NCBI GenBank assembly: GCA_002293965.1
Contig: DBEG01000017.1
Location: 1-5,934, forward strand
Length of the DNA: 5,934 nucleotides
Direction: 5' to 3'
DNA from: Actinobacteria bacterium UBA912
Lineage (GTDB): Bacteria; Actinomycetota; Coriobacteriia; Anaerosomatales; UBA912
The notes below the pieces were generated by a model, which was given only the letters and a program-made list of their open reading frames with translations, was not told the origin of the DNA and ran no database searches. Position numbers and translations under genes: made by a program. This document shows, piece after piece, positions 1 through 5,380 of the stretch (positions within the stretch are counted from its first letter, which is position 1; every line of letters begins with the position of its first letter).

Positions 1-1
1 C

Positions 2-28
2 AAGCGTCACAACGGCGTCGATTTCTAA
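2..28 (+). CDS. possible C-terminal tail of an upstream gene (partial)
   Basis: One forward frame reads eight codons, KRHNGVDF, and then TAA at 26-28, just ahead of the promoter-like region. This could be the end of a gene that lies mostly outside the window. The other two forward frames are also open here, so the frame is a guess. In many Gram-positive genomes rho precedes rpmE, but these eight residues do not let me recognise Rho or any other protein. Confidence 0.2.
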   Translation, partial: KRHNGVDF

Positions 29-43
29 GACACCAGCAACTCC

Positions 44-70
44 CGAAGGCGGTCGACATGGCCGCCTTCG
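44..70 (+). terminator. 9-bp inverted repeat upstream of rpmE, possible terminator without a U-tract
   Basis: CGAAGGCGG at 44-52 is perfectly complementary to CCGCCTTCG at 62-70, with a 9-nt loop. It begins 15 nt after the putative upstream stop codon. No run of T follows, so it is not a textbook Rho-independent terminator. It could protect the 3' end of the upstream message. The candidate -35 box of the rpmE promoter lies within its loop, so it could also be an operator-like dyad. The pairing is seen directly; the role is inferred. Confidence 0.45.
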
Positions 71-81
71 CATGTTATCCT
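53..81 (+). promoter_or_regulatory. candidate sigma-70-type promoter for the rpmE-thyX operon
   Basis: TCGACA at 53-58 matches the TTGACA consensus at five of six positions. A 17-nt spacer separates it from TATCCT at 76-81, which matches TATAAT at four of six. The -10 hexamer is preceded by TGT at 73-75, an extended -10 (TGn) element. Transcription would start near position 88, giving a leader of roughly 58 nt before the rpmE start. Spacing and the extended -10 together make this the best promoter candidate in the window. Confidence 0.55.
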
Positions 82-87
82 GCTTCG

Positions 88-145
88 GCTATCTGCGTCC
101 GGTCGGAAACCGGATGCGTTTCGTTTTCGAAAGAGGTGAGTGTCA
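88..145 (+). promoter_or_regulatory. structured 5' leader of rpmE, candidate L31 autoregulatory leader
   Basis: Two adjacent hairpins fill the leader. The first pairs 95-103 with 109-117 (nine pairs including one G-U) around the 5-nt loop CGGAA. One base later, TTTCG at 119-123 pairs with CGAAA at 128-132 around a TTTT loop. The second stem ends on the A residues that begin the Shine-Dalgarno (131-138), so folding or protein binding could control access to it. Ribosomal proteins often bind their own leader to repress translation. From memory, L31 leader motifs, including an L31-Coriobacteria type, have been predicted by comparative genomics. I cannot test whether this sequence fits that model. 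The first hairpin followed by a T-rich stretch could instead act as an attenuator. Confidence 0.5.
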
Positions 146-541
146 GTGCGTAAGGGAATCCACCCCGAATATTCGACCTCCGTGGTCCGGTGTTCATGCG
201 GCTCGACCGTAGAAACCCGTTCCACGAAGCCCGAACTCCACATAGAGCTATGCTCTTCGTGTCACCCGTTCTATACGGGCAAGCAGAAGTTCGTAGACAC
301 CGGCGGACGTGTCCAGAGGTTTTCCAACAAGTTCGGCAACGCCGCTGCATCGGTGCTCGAGAAAGAGGCCGTCGAGCGCGAGGCGCGTCAGAAGGCCGCC
401 GAAGAGGCCGCCCTGAGCGCCAAGAGTGTGCGTGAGGCCAAAGAGGCCAAGCGTGCCGCCAAGGCTGCCAAGTTCGAGACCGAAGCTGCAGTGGAGTCAG
501 GCGAGGCTGCCGCTGGAGCCACAGGCGAGGACACTGTCTGA
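146..541 (+). CDS. rpmE: 50S ribosomal protein L31, zinc-binding (C+) type, with long C-terminal extension
   Basis: L31 sits on the large ribosomal subunit and contributes to a bridge between the subunits. The N-terminal 64 residues are a recognisable L31: the opening RKGIHPEY, then CSC at 16-18 and CSSC at 36-39, followed by HPFYTGKQKFVDTGGRV and ending in FSNKFG. The four cysteines (16, 18, 36, 39) are the zinc ligands of C+ forms. The start is GTG at 146, not the GTG at 140: the Shine-Dalgarno AGGTG (134-138) would lie one base from 140 but seven from 146, and L31 proteins start with this sequence. At 131 residues it is nearly twice the usual 70 or so. Residues 65-131 are an Ala/Glu/Lys/Arg-rich tail, probably helical, ending acidic. 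It is the first gene of the apparent operon, 22 nt before thyX. Confidence 0.95.
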   Translation: MRKGIHPEYSTSVVRCSCGSTVETRSTKPELHIELCSSCHPFYTGKQKFVDTGGRVQRFSNKFGNAAASVLEKEAVEREARQKAAEEAALSAKSVREAKEAKRAAKAAKFETEAAVESGEAAAGATGEDTV

Positions 542-563
542 CATCGGAGGTTCATCGCTCCGC

Positions 564-1247
564 ATGGATGTACGCCTGCTGTTCCATACCCCGAACCCCG
601 AGCGCGCGGTAGCTGCCGCGGCGAGGCTGTGCTATGCGCCGGTGGGTGCGGCTGAGTTGCTCGAAGAGATGCCCGACGAAGCTGTCACGAAGGTCCTTCG
701 GACGATCATGACATCCGGGCATTTCTCGGCACTCGAACATGCGACGTACGCTTTCGCCATCGAGGGGGTCAGCAGAGCGCTGACCCACCAACTCGTCAGA
801 CATCGGCTGGCGAGCTACAACCAGCAGTCGCAGCGGTATGTCTCCTACGACTCGGCCCCGGAGTTCATAGTCCCGCCGGCGGTCGAGCACGATCCGGCGG
901 TGCGCGAGAGGTTCCTCGGAGCTTGCGACGCGGCGTTTCGGGCATATCGTGAGCTCATCGAGGCAGGGTTGTCCCCAGAGGACGCCCGCTACCTCCTGCC
1001 CAACGCCATGGAGACGAAGATCGTCGTGAGCATGAACATCCGTGAGCTTCTACACTTTTTCGAGCTTCGCTGCTGCAAGAGGGCGCAATGGGAGATCCGG
1101 GAGTTGGCATCTCGTATGCTTCAACTTGCCGAAGCGACCGCACCTTACATCTTCATGGATGCGGGCGCATCTTGCAGGCGCGGTGCCTGCCGCGAGGGCA
1201 AGATGACTTGCGGTTCACCATACGAGAGAGCACCCAGACGTGACTGA
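564..1247 (+). CDS. thyX: flavin-dependent thymidylate synthase ThyX
   Basis: ThyX makes dTMP from dUMP using methylene-tetrahydrofolate, with FAD and NAD(P)H as the reductant system; it is unrelated to ThyA. The 227-residue product has the ThyX signature RHR-x7-S at residues 79-89, preceded by GHFSALEH at 52-59. It also has EDARYLLP at 139-146 and NIRELLHFF with downstream AQWEIRELA at 158-183, which contribute to nucleotide and flavin binding in the family. The length is typical. The start is ATG 564, with GGAGG at 546-550 upstream; the frame stays open further upstream, but that part overlaps rpmE out of frame and looks nothing like ThyX. Cysteines at 170, 171, 204, 209 and 216 form a possible metal-binding set. 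The 3' end overlaps the DUF1385 gene by 8 nt, suggesting translational coupling. Confidence 0.95.
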   Translation: MDVRLLFHTPNPERAVAAAARLCYAPVGAAELLEEMPDEAVTKVLRTIMTSGHFSALEHATYAFAIEGVSRALTHQLVRHRLASYNQQSQRYVSYDSAPEFIVPPAVEHDPAVRERFLGACDAAFRAYRELIEAGLSPEDARYLLPNAMETKIVVSMNIRELLHFFELRCCKRAQWEIRELASRMLQLAEATAPYIFMDAGASCRRGACREGKMTCGSPYERAPRRD

Positions 1248-2187
1248 GGAATGCGCAGTACGGAAGGTCACCCACACCCACATCGGTGGCCAGGCGGTCA
1301 TCGAGGGTGTCATGATGCGCGGCAAGAAGAACTGGGCGGTGGCGGTTCGTGCTCCCGATGGCTCGATCCACGTCGAGGACCACGATCTCAAGACCGCTGT
1401 CGACACACACCCCTGGCTTGGTCGACCGGTGATCCGTGGGATGTGGGGCTTTTGGGAGACCATGGCCTTAGCGATGAAGGCCTTCCATGTGTCGAGCACT
1501 TTGTTCGGCGACGATGAAGGTGAGAAGCTCGGCACCAAGGAGATCATCTTTGCCATGGCACTAGGGATCGGTCTGGCGGTGGTGCTCTTCATCGTGCTCC
1601 CTGCCACGCTCACCAACTGGATGGTTGGTTCGGTCACCGAGAGGTCGTTCACTTGGAACTTCGTCGACGGGCTGATACAGATCGCTGCATTCATAGTCTA
1701 CATCGTGGCAATCAGTCGGATGGAGGACATCCAGAGGCTGTTCGCCTATCACGGTGCCGAACACAAGACCATACACGCCTACGAACGCGGACTTCCGCTG
1801 GACGCTGCGGTCATCCAATCGCATTCGACCAAGCACGTGCGGTGCGGTACGTCGTTCATGTTGATGGTCATGATCATCGCGCTTCTCGTGTACTCGGTCC
1901 TGCCCTACGCTACGATCATCCAGTTCCTCGGAGTAGAGGGGCGCATACCTGAGCTCGCCGTCACCATCATCGTGCGCCTCATGTGTCTGCCGCTGATCGC
2001 AGGGGTCGCCTACGAGATCATCAAGTGGGCTGGTAATCACTCCGATCAGCCGGTGGTCCGTACCCTCATGGCTCCGGGGCTTGCGCTTCAGAAGATGACG
2101 ACCCGTGAGCCGGATGAGCAGATGATCGAGGTGGCCGTAGCAGCGATGCAGCGGGTCATCGACCGCGAAAAGGCCATGGCGACGTAG
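1240..2187 (+). CDS. DUF1385 family integral membrane protein (YqhQ-like)
   Basis: This 315-residue protein matches what I know of the DUF1385 family, whose best-known member is Bacillus YqhQ; its biochemical role is not established to my knowledge. Conserved blocks are GGQAVIEGVMMRG at 16-28, YHGAEHKTIHAYE at 170-182 and RCGTSF at 201-206. The His/Glu-rich second block (H171, E174, H175, H179) with H199 and C202 could bind a metal, which is inference. Hydrophobic segments at about 101-121, 139-160, 204-230 and 238-262 predict four membrane helices, with the His-rich block between the second and third. The start is GTG 1240, 8 nt inside thyX, with GAGAGAG (1224-1230) as Shine-Dalgarno. The following gene starts immediately after its stop. 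Homologues often lie near prfA and rpmE, as here. Confidence 0.85.
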   Translation: MTEECAVRKVTHTHIGGQAVIEGVMMRGKKNWAVAVRAPDGSIHVEDHDLKTAVDTHPWLGRPVIRGMWGFWETMALAMKAFHVSSTLFGDDEGEKLGTKEIIFAMALGIGLAVVLFIVLPATLTNWMVGSVTERSFTWNFVDGLIQIAAFIVYIVAISRMEDIQRLFAYHGAEHKTIHAYERGLPLDAAVIQSHSTKHVRCGTSFMLMVMIIALLVYSVLPYATIIQFLGVEGRIPELAVTIIVRLMCLPLIAGVAYEIIKWAGNHSDQPVVRTLMAPGLALQKMTTREPDEQMIEVAVAAMQRVIDREKAMAT

Positions 2188-2619
2188 ATGCCGATCGCGG
2201 ATAGCCTCAAACCCAGAGCCAGCGCAAACACTCAGCTGGCGCTGGCTGCGACCGTATGGACGCTGGCCGCGATCATCTTGGGAGCCAGGGGCATCTCCTG
2301 GATACCTGCCGAGGCGATCTGGCTGGTTGCGACGCCTGTGGCTGTGGGACTCGGGTTACTCAAAGCACACTTCCTGCTCGATCCGTTGGCCCGTCGGATG
2401 ACCGAGCGGATAGTGGCCCGCGGCCGGGACAGATGCGCAGGCGGATTCTTCCCCTGGCAGTCCTGGTTGATGATCGTCGTCATGATGTCGGCGGGACATG
2501 CTCTGAGGTTGACGGCGATACCTCGACCGTTACTGGGCCTCGCATACGTGCTCATCTCGGCGGCTTTGCTTTGGGCGACGCGCATCTATTGGAGCGGCGT
2601 GAGGGGTCTTGCCCAGTGA
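2188..2619 (+). CDS. uncharacterised small integral membrane protein, four predicted helices
   Basis: I do not recognise a named family. The 143-residue product has hydrophobic stretches at about 16-34, 41-60, 92-109 and 114-133, so it is probably a four-helix inner-membrane protein with no cleavable signal. Between helices 2 and 3 lies a basic loop, about residues 65-90, running ARRMTERIVARGRDRCAGGFFPWQSW. Its arrangement, with Arg-Gly, a single Cys, Gly-Gly-Phe-Phe and Trp, looks like a conserved motif rather than random membrane sequence. SAGHALR follows at 101-107. The start ATG directly abuts the TAG of the DUF1385 gene with no gap, and the nearest Shine-Dalgarno-like sequence (AAAAGG, 2168-2173) is somewhat distant, so translation is probably coupled. 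The pairing with DUF1385 suggests a joint membrane function, but this is inference. Confidence 0.75.
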   Translation: MPIADSLKPRASANTQLALAATVWTLAAIILGARGISWIPAEAIWLVATPVAVGLGLLKAHFLLDPLARRMTERIVARGRDRCAGGFFPWQSWLMIVVMMSAGHALRLTAIPRPLLGLAYVLISAALLWATRIYWSGVRGLAQ

Positions 2620-2731
2620 TCTTGGCCGCAGCGGCGCGCGCCGGAGCGCCACACGCTTTGGTAGAGTGTGGTAGGTTCAGGAAGGCTTCAGTTTTGTCGG
2701 CGATTGAGGGACGAGAAGGTACCCATCACCC
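2620..2731 (+). other. 112-nt spacer upstream of prfA: dyads and Shine-Dalgarno
   Basis: This is the longest intergenic stretch between complete genes. It contains the 10-bp palindrome GGCGCGCGCC (2633-2642); a GC-rich 5-bp stem pairing 2633-2637 with 2646-2650; and the dyad CCACAC/GTGTGG (2649-2654 with 2666-2671). None is followed by a T-run. GAGAAGG at 2713-2719 is the likely Shine-Dalgarno for prfA, about 12 nt before its ATG. No small open reading frame looks convincing here. Confidence 0.5.
2659..2667 (+). promoter_or_regulatory. candidate extended -10 promoter for prfA
   Basis: TGG at 2659-2661 followed by TAGAGT at 2662-2667 looks like an extended -10 element; the hexamer matches TATAAT at four of six positions. 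No convincing -35 box lies 16-18 nt upstream, where the sequence is very GC-rich. It is placed in the only long spacer between the first gene group and prfA, about 65 nt before the prfA start, which is what makes it credible. It also overlaps a 6-bp dyad (CCACAC 2649-2654 with GTGTGG 2666-2671). Confidence 0.3.
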
Positions 2732-3799
2732 ATGCGCGAGAAACTTCGACTGATACTCGACGGCTATCAGGATCTCACAGAGCGGCTAGGCGACCCTGTC
2801 GTCATAGCCGACCAGAAAGAATACACACGCCTCGCCAAGGAGCATCGGTCCAGGCAGCCGTTGGCTACCAAGGCGCAGGAGTACCTAGAGGCTGTCGACC
2901 GACTTGAGCAGGCCAAGCAAGTTCTGGCCGAGGCGAGTGACCCCGAACTCAAAGAGATGGCCGCCGAGGAGATCGCGGACATCGAGCAGGAGATGCCTGC
3001 GCTTGAAGAGGACATCAAGCTGATGTTGCTTCCCGGCGACCCCAACGATGAGAAGGACATCATCGTCGAGATCAGGGCCGGCGCCGGTGGTGACGAGGCT
3101 GCGATCTTCGCTGGCGACCTCTACCGCATGTACACCCGGTACGCCGAGAGCCAGAGATGGTCAGTCGATGAGATCGACGTGAGCGACAGCGAGACCGGTG
3201 GGTTCAAGGATGTCTCTTTCAGGATCCGCGGGGACAAGGTGTACTCAAAGATGAAGTTCGAATCAGGTGTGCACCGCGTCCAGCGGGTGCCGGCGACCGA
3301 GTCCCAGGGGCGTATCCACACATCGACCGCTACCGTGGCCGTACTGCCTGAGGCCGAAGACGTCGAGATCGAGATCAACGCGAACGATCTTCGCATCGAT
3401 GTCTACCGAAGCAGTGGACCGGGAGGGCAGTCCGTGAACACGACTGACTCGGCGGTTCGGATCACTCACCTGCCTACGGGGCTGGTAGTCCAGTCGCAGA
3501 ACCAGAAGTCCCAGCTCCAGAACCGAGAATCGGCACTGAGGGTTCTTCGGGCACGCCTGCATCAGGCAGAGATCGAGCGGCAGCAGGCAGAACTCGGTTC
3601 ACAGCGCAGAAGCCAGATCGGCTCCGGCGACAGGTCGGAGAAGATCCGCACCTACAACTACCCGCAGGATCGCGTGACGGACCACAGGATCGGCATGACC
3701 GTCCACAACATCCCGGGGATCATGGCGGGAGACATCGCCACCCTCATCGACAACCTCGCGGCTGCGGATCGGGCTCAGCGGCTTTCCGCCGCCGAGTGA
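2732..3799 (+). CDS. prfA: peptide chain release factor 1 (RF1)
   Basis: RF1 recognises UAA and UAG in the ribosomal A site and triggers peptide release. The 355-residue product has the normal length and domain order: an N-terminal helical region with a charged coiled-coil character (about 1-100), then the GAGGDEA block at 117-123. The PAT tripeptide at 187-189 is the RF1 stop-codon discriminator of the P-x-T type. The catalytic GGQ follows at 231-233 within SSGPGGQSVNTTDSAVRITH, and the conserved NYPQDRVTDHRIG lies at 309-321. Q233 is the expected substrate of the PrmC methyltransferase, encoded 17 nt downstream. The start is ATG 2732, giving MREKL, preceded by GAGAAGG. PxT rather than SPF, and the absence of an upstream frameshift site, separate it from RF2. 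Confidence 0.98.
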   Translation: MREKLRLILDGYQDLTERLGDPVVIADQKEYTRLAKEHRSRQPLATKAQEYLEAVDRLEQAKQVLAEASDPELKEMAAEEIADIEQEMPALEEDIKLMLLPGDPNDEKDIIVEIRAGAGGDEAAIFAGDLYRMYTRYAESQRWSVDEIDVSDSETGGFKDVSFRIRGDKVYSKMKFESGVHRVQRVPATESQGRIHTSTATVAVLPEAEDVEIEINANDLRIDVYRSSGPGGQSVNTTDSAVRITHLPTGLVVQSQNQKSQLQNRESALRVLRARLHQAEIERQQAELGSQRRSQIGSGDRSEKIRTYNYPQDRVTDHRIGMTVHNIPGIMAGDIATLIDNLAAADRAQRLSAAE

Positions 3800-3816
3800 G
3801 GCCGGGGCTGTAAGCG

Positions 3817-4695
3817 GTGTCGAGCGAACAGCGACAGTGGACGGTAGGCGAAGCGCTTCGATGGATGGCCGACTTCCTCGGCGATAAGGGCGATGAGCAT
3901 CCCAGGCGAAGCGCCGAGTGGATACTCTCTGCGGCCACGGGACTGACCCGCACGGAGATATACGCTTACCACGACAGGCCACTTACCCCTGCCGAGAGAA
4001 TCGAAGTGCGCGAGGCGCTCAAGGGCCGCGCGAATGGGCTGCCGCTCCAATATCTGAGCGGCGAGATGCCGTTTCGGCGCATCGTACTCAAAGTCGAGAG
4101 GGGGGTGTTCATTCCGCGCCCCGAGACCGAGGTCCTCGTCGAGGAGGGCCTGGAATTCCTCGCGAAGGAGGGGGTCGCGGATCCGGTGGTGCTGGATCTG
4201 TGCACCGGCTCGGGTTGCATCGCATGCTCGGTCGCGCGCGAGCACAGCGATGCTAGGGTGTGGGCTGTCGATCTCTCGCCGGACGCTGTAAGGGTCGCCA
4301 CGGCGAACGCCGAGCGGCTGGGCGTAGGCGATCGGGTCACGGTCCTTCTCGGCGACTTGACCGGGCCACTACCGCCCGAACTCAAGGGGCAGGTGGACCT
4401 TATCCTCGCCAACCCTCCATATGTCCCTACTGCCGATATGGCGGCGTTACCCCGCGAAATCCTCGACTACGAACCGCCGCTGGCCCTCGATGGTGGCGAC
4501 GATGGCCTCGCTGTTGCTGATAGGATCGTATCGGAGGCCGTGCAGTGGTTGCGACCCGGCGGGCTACTCGCAATGGAGCTCGACGAGAATAAAGTACAAG
4601 ATGCCGCTCGGACTATGGATATTTGGCTCGATGGGAGTAGAATCAGAAGTGACCTCACCGGGCGGGATCGGTTCGCTGTAGGCGTCCGCAGGTGA
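3817..4695 (+). CDS. prmC: peptide chain release factor N5-glutamine methyltransferase
   Basis: PrmC (HemK) transfers a methyl group from S-adenosylmethionine to the glutamine of the GGQ motif in RF1 and RF2, raising release efficiency. The 292-residue protein has an N-terminal helical substrate-binding domain (about 1-90, starting WTVGEALRWMADFL), then FIPRPETE at 98-105. The methyltransferase motif I, VLDLCTGSGCIA, is at 125-136, acidic VDLSPDA at 151-157, and the diagnostic NPPY at 199-202, which holds the target glutamine. LDGGDDGL follows at 224-231, and the C terminus (DLTGRDRF at 279-286) is also family-like. GTG 3817 is preferred because it includes the usual N-terminal TVGEAL segment. 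It begins 17 nt after prfA, and enzyme next to substrate is a common, functionally meaningful arrangement. Codon use near the 3' end (about 4570-4660) is less GC-rich than elsewhere in the gene, but the protein stays intact. Confidence 0.96.
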   Translation: MSSEQRQWTVGEALRWMADFLGDKGDEHPRRSAEWILSAATGLTRTEIYAYHDRPLTPAERIEVREALKGRANGLPLQYLSGEMPFRRIVLKVERGVFIPRPETEVLVEEGLEFLAKEGVADPVVLDLCTGSGCIACSVAREHSDARVWAVDLSPDAVRVATANAERLGVGDRVTVLLGDLTGPLPPELKGQVDLILANPPYVPTADMAALPREILDYEPPLALDGGDDGLAVADRIVSEAVQWLRPGGLLAMELDENKVQDAARTMDIWLDGSRIRSDLTGRDRFAVGVRR

Positions 4696-4703
4696 GGTTG
4701 GGT

Positions 4704-4712
4704 TGTCATACT
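4704..4712 (+). promoter_or_regulatory. weak candidate extended -10 element before tsaC
   Basis: TGT at 4704-4706 followed by CATACT at 4707-4712 resembles an extended -10 promoter, with a start expected around 4719 and a short leader to the ATG at 4736. No good -35 is visible. The 40-nt gap between prmC and tsaC is larger than most gaps in this block, which permits a separate promoter, but read-through from prfA is equally likely. Confidence 0.22.
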
Positions 4713-4735
4713 GGCGATGAACGGAGGCGATCGTC

Positions 4736-5380
4736 ATGAGCAAGGTGTATCGCATAGACCAGGAGGACCCCTCCGCGGAAGTCATCAATCTCGCCGCCAC
4801 GGTTCTAAGGGACGGCGGGATTGTTGTTTTTCCGACGGAGACCGTCTACGGCATAGGCGCTTCGGCGCACTCCTGCTTCGGTCCGCATGAGATCTTCGAC
4901 ATCAAGGTCCGGCCGCTCGACCGGTTCCTGCCATGGCTGGTCGAGGACGACGATGCCTTGCTAGACACGTATGGGGTGGATGTTCCCGAGTACGCCCACA
5001 ATCTCGCCAAGATGCTTTGGCCGGGTGCCCTCACCCTTATCGTGAAGGCTTCCGAGAGGGTCGGAAAGGACTTCAGGGCTGCCGACGGCACAGTGGCACT
5101 CAGAAGCCCGGACCACATGATCGTCAGAGCTCTCATCCACGCTTCTGGCGGTCCGCTGATCGCAACCAGTGCGAATACGACCGGCACCGCCGCACCACAT
5201 GACTTCACCTCCATCGAGGATCGGATCATCGCGGCCGCGGACGTGGCGCTCGATGGTGGCGAGACCCGCCATCAGCAGCCTTCCACGACCGTCGACTGCA
5301 CCGGCCCTGCACCCGTGATCCTTCGGCAAGGTGCCATCGAGGCCGACGTCATCATGTCGGTTGCAGCCGGGGGCGCATGA
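4736..5380 (+). CDS. tsaC: L-threonylcarbamoyladenylate synthase, short TsaC/YrdC type
   Basis: This enzyme makes threonylcarbamoyl-AMP from threonine, bicarbonate and ATP, the first step of the t6A modification at position 37 of ANN-decoding tRNAs. The 214-residue product is a single YrdC/Sua5 domain: FPTETVYGIGASA at 32-44, the nucleotide-binding KVRP at 57-60, then FLPWLV, WPGALTLIVKAS at 95-106, ALRSPDH at 121-127, the SAN-type motif TSANTTG at 144-150, and PSTTVDCTG at 182-190. It lacks the extra C-terminal Sua5 domain. A strong Shine-Dalgarno, GGAGG at 4723-4727, sets the ATG at 4736. Its stop overlaps the start of rpiB. The place after prmC is shared with many Gram-positive genomes. 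A symbol of sua5 or ywlC would be equally acceptable. Confidence 0.93.
   Translation: MSKVYRIDQEDPSAEVINLAATVLRDGGIVVFPTETVYGIGASAHSCFGPHEIFDIKVRPLDRFLPWLVEDDDALLDTYGVDVPEYAHNLAKMLWPGALTLIVKASERVGKDFRAADGTVALRSPDHMIVRALIHASGGPLIATSANTTGTAAPHDFTSIEDRIIAAADVALDGGETRHQQPSTTVDCTGPAPVILRQGAIEADVIMSVAAGGA

Noticed and set aside
140..145. GTG at 140 as the rpmE start
   Set aside because: The Shine-Dalgarno would lie only one base away. GTG 146 has seven-base spacing and gives the usual L31 N terminus.
1..153. Forward frame 1 open from the window edge to 153
   Set aside because: It would run through the promoter, both leader hairpins and the rpmE start. The translation has no recognisable features, and the openness of all frames here is likely chance.
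426..563. Upstream extension of the thyX frame to an ATG at 426
   Set aside because: It overlaps rpmE in another frame, has no ThyX-like sequence, and a Shine-Dalgarno at 546-550 supports ATG 564.
1215..2040. Minus-strand open frames of 159 codons opposite the DUF1385 gene
   Set aside because: They are shadows of a strongly supported gene, with no motif and no convincing start context.
2633..2650. GC-rich stem before prfA as an intrinsic terminator
   Set aside because: The stem is only five pairs and is not followed by a T-run, so termination cannot be claimed.
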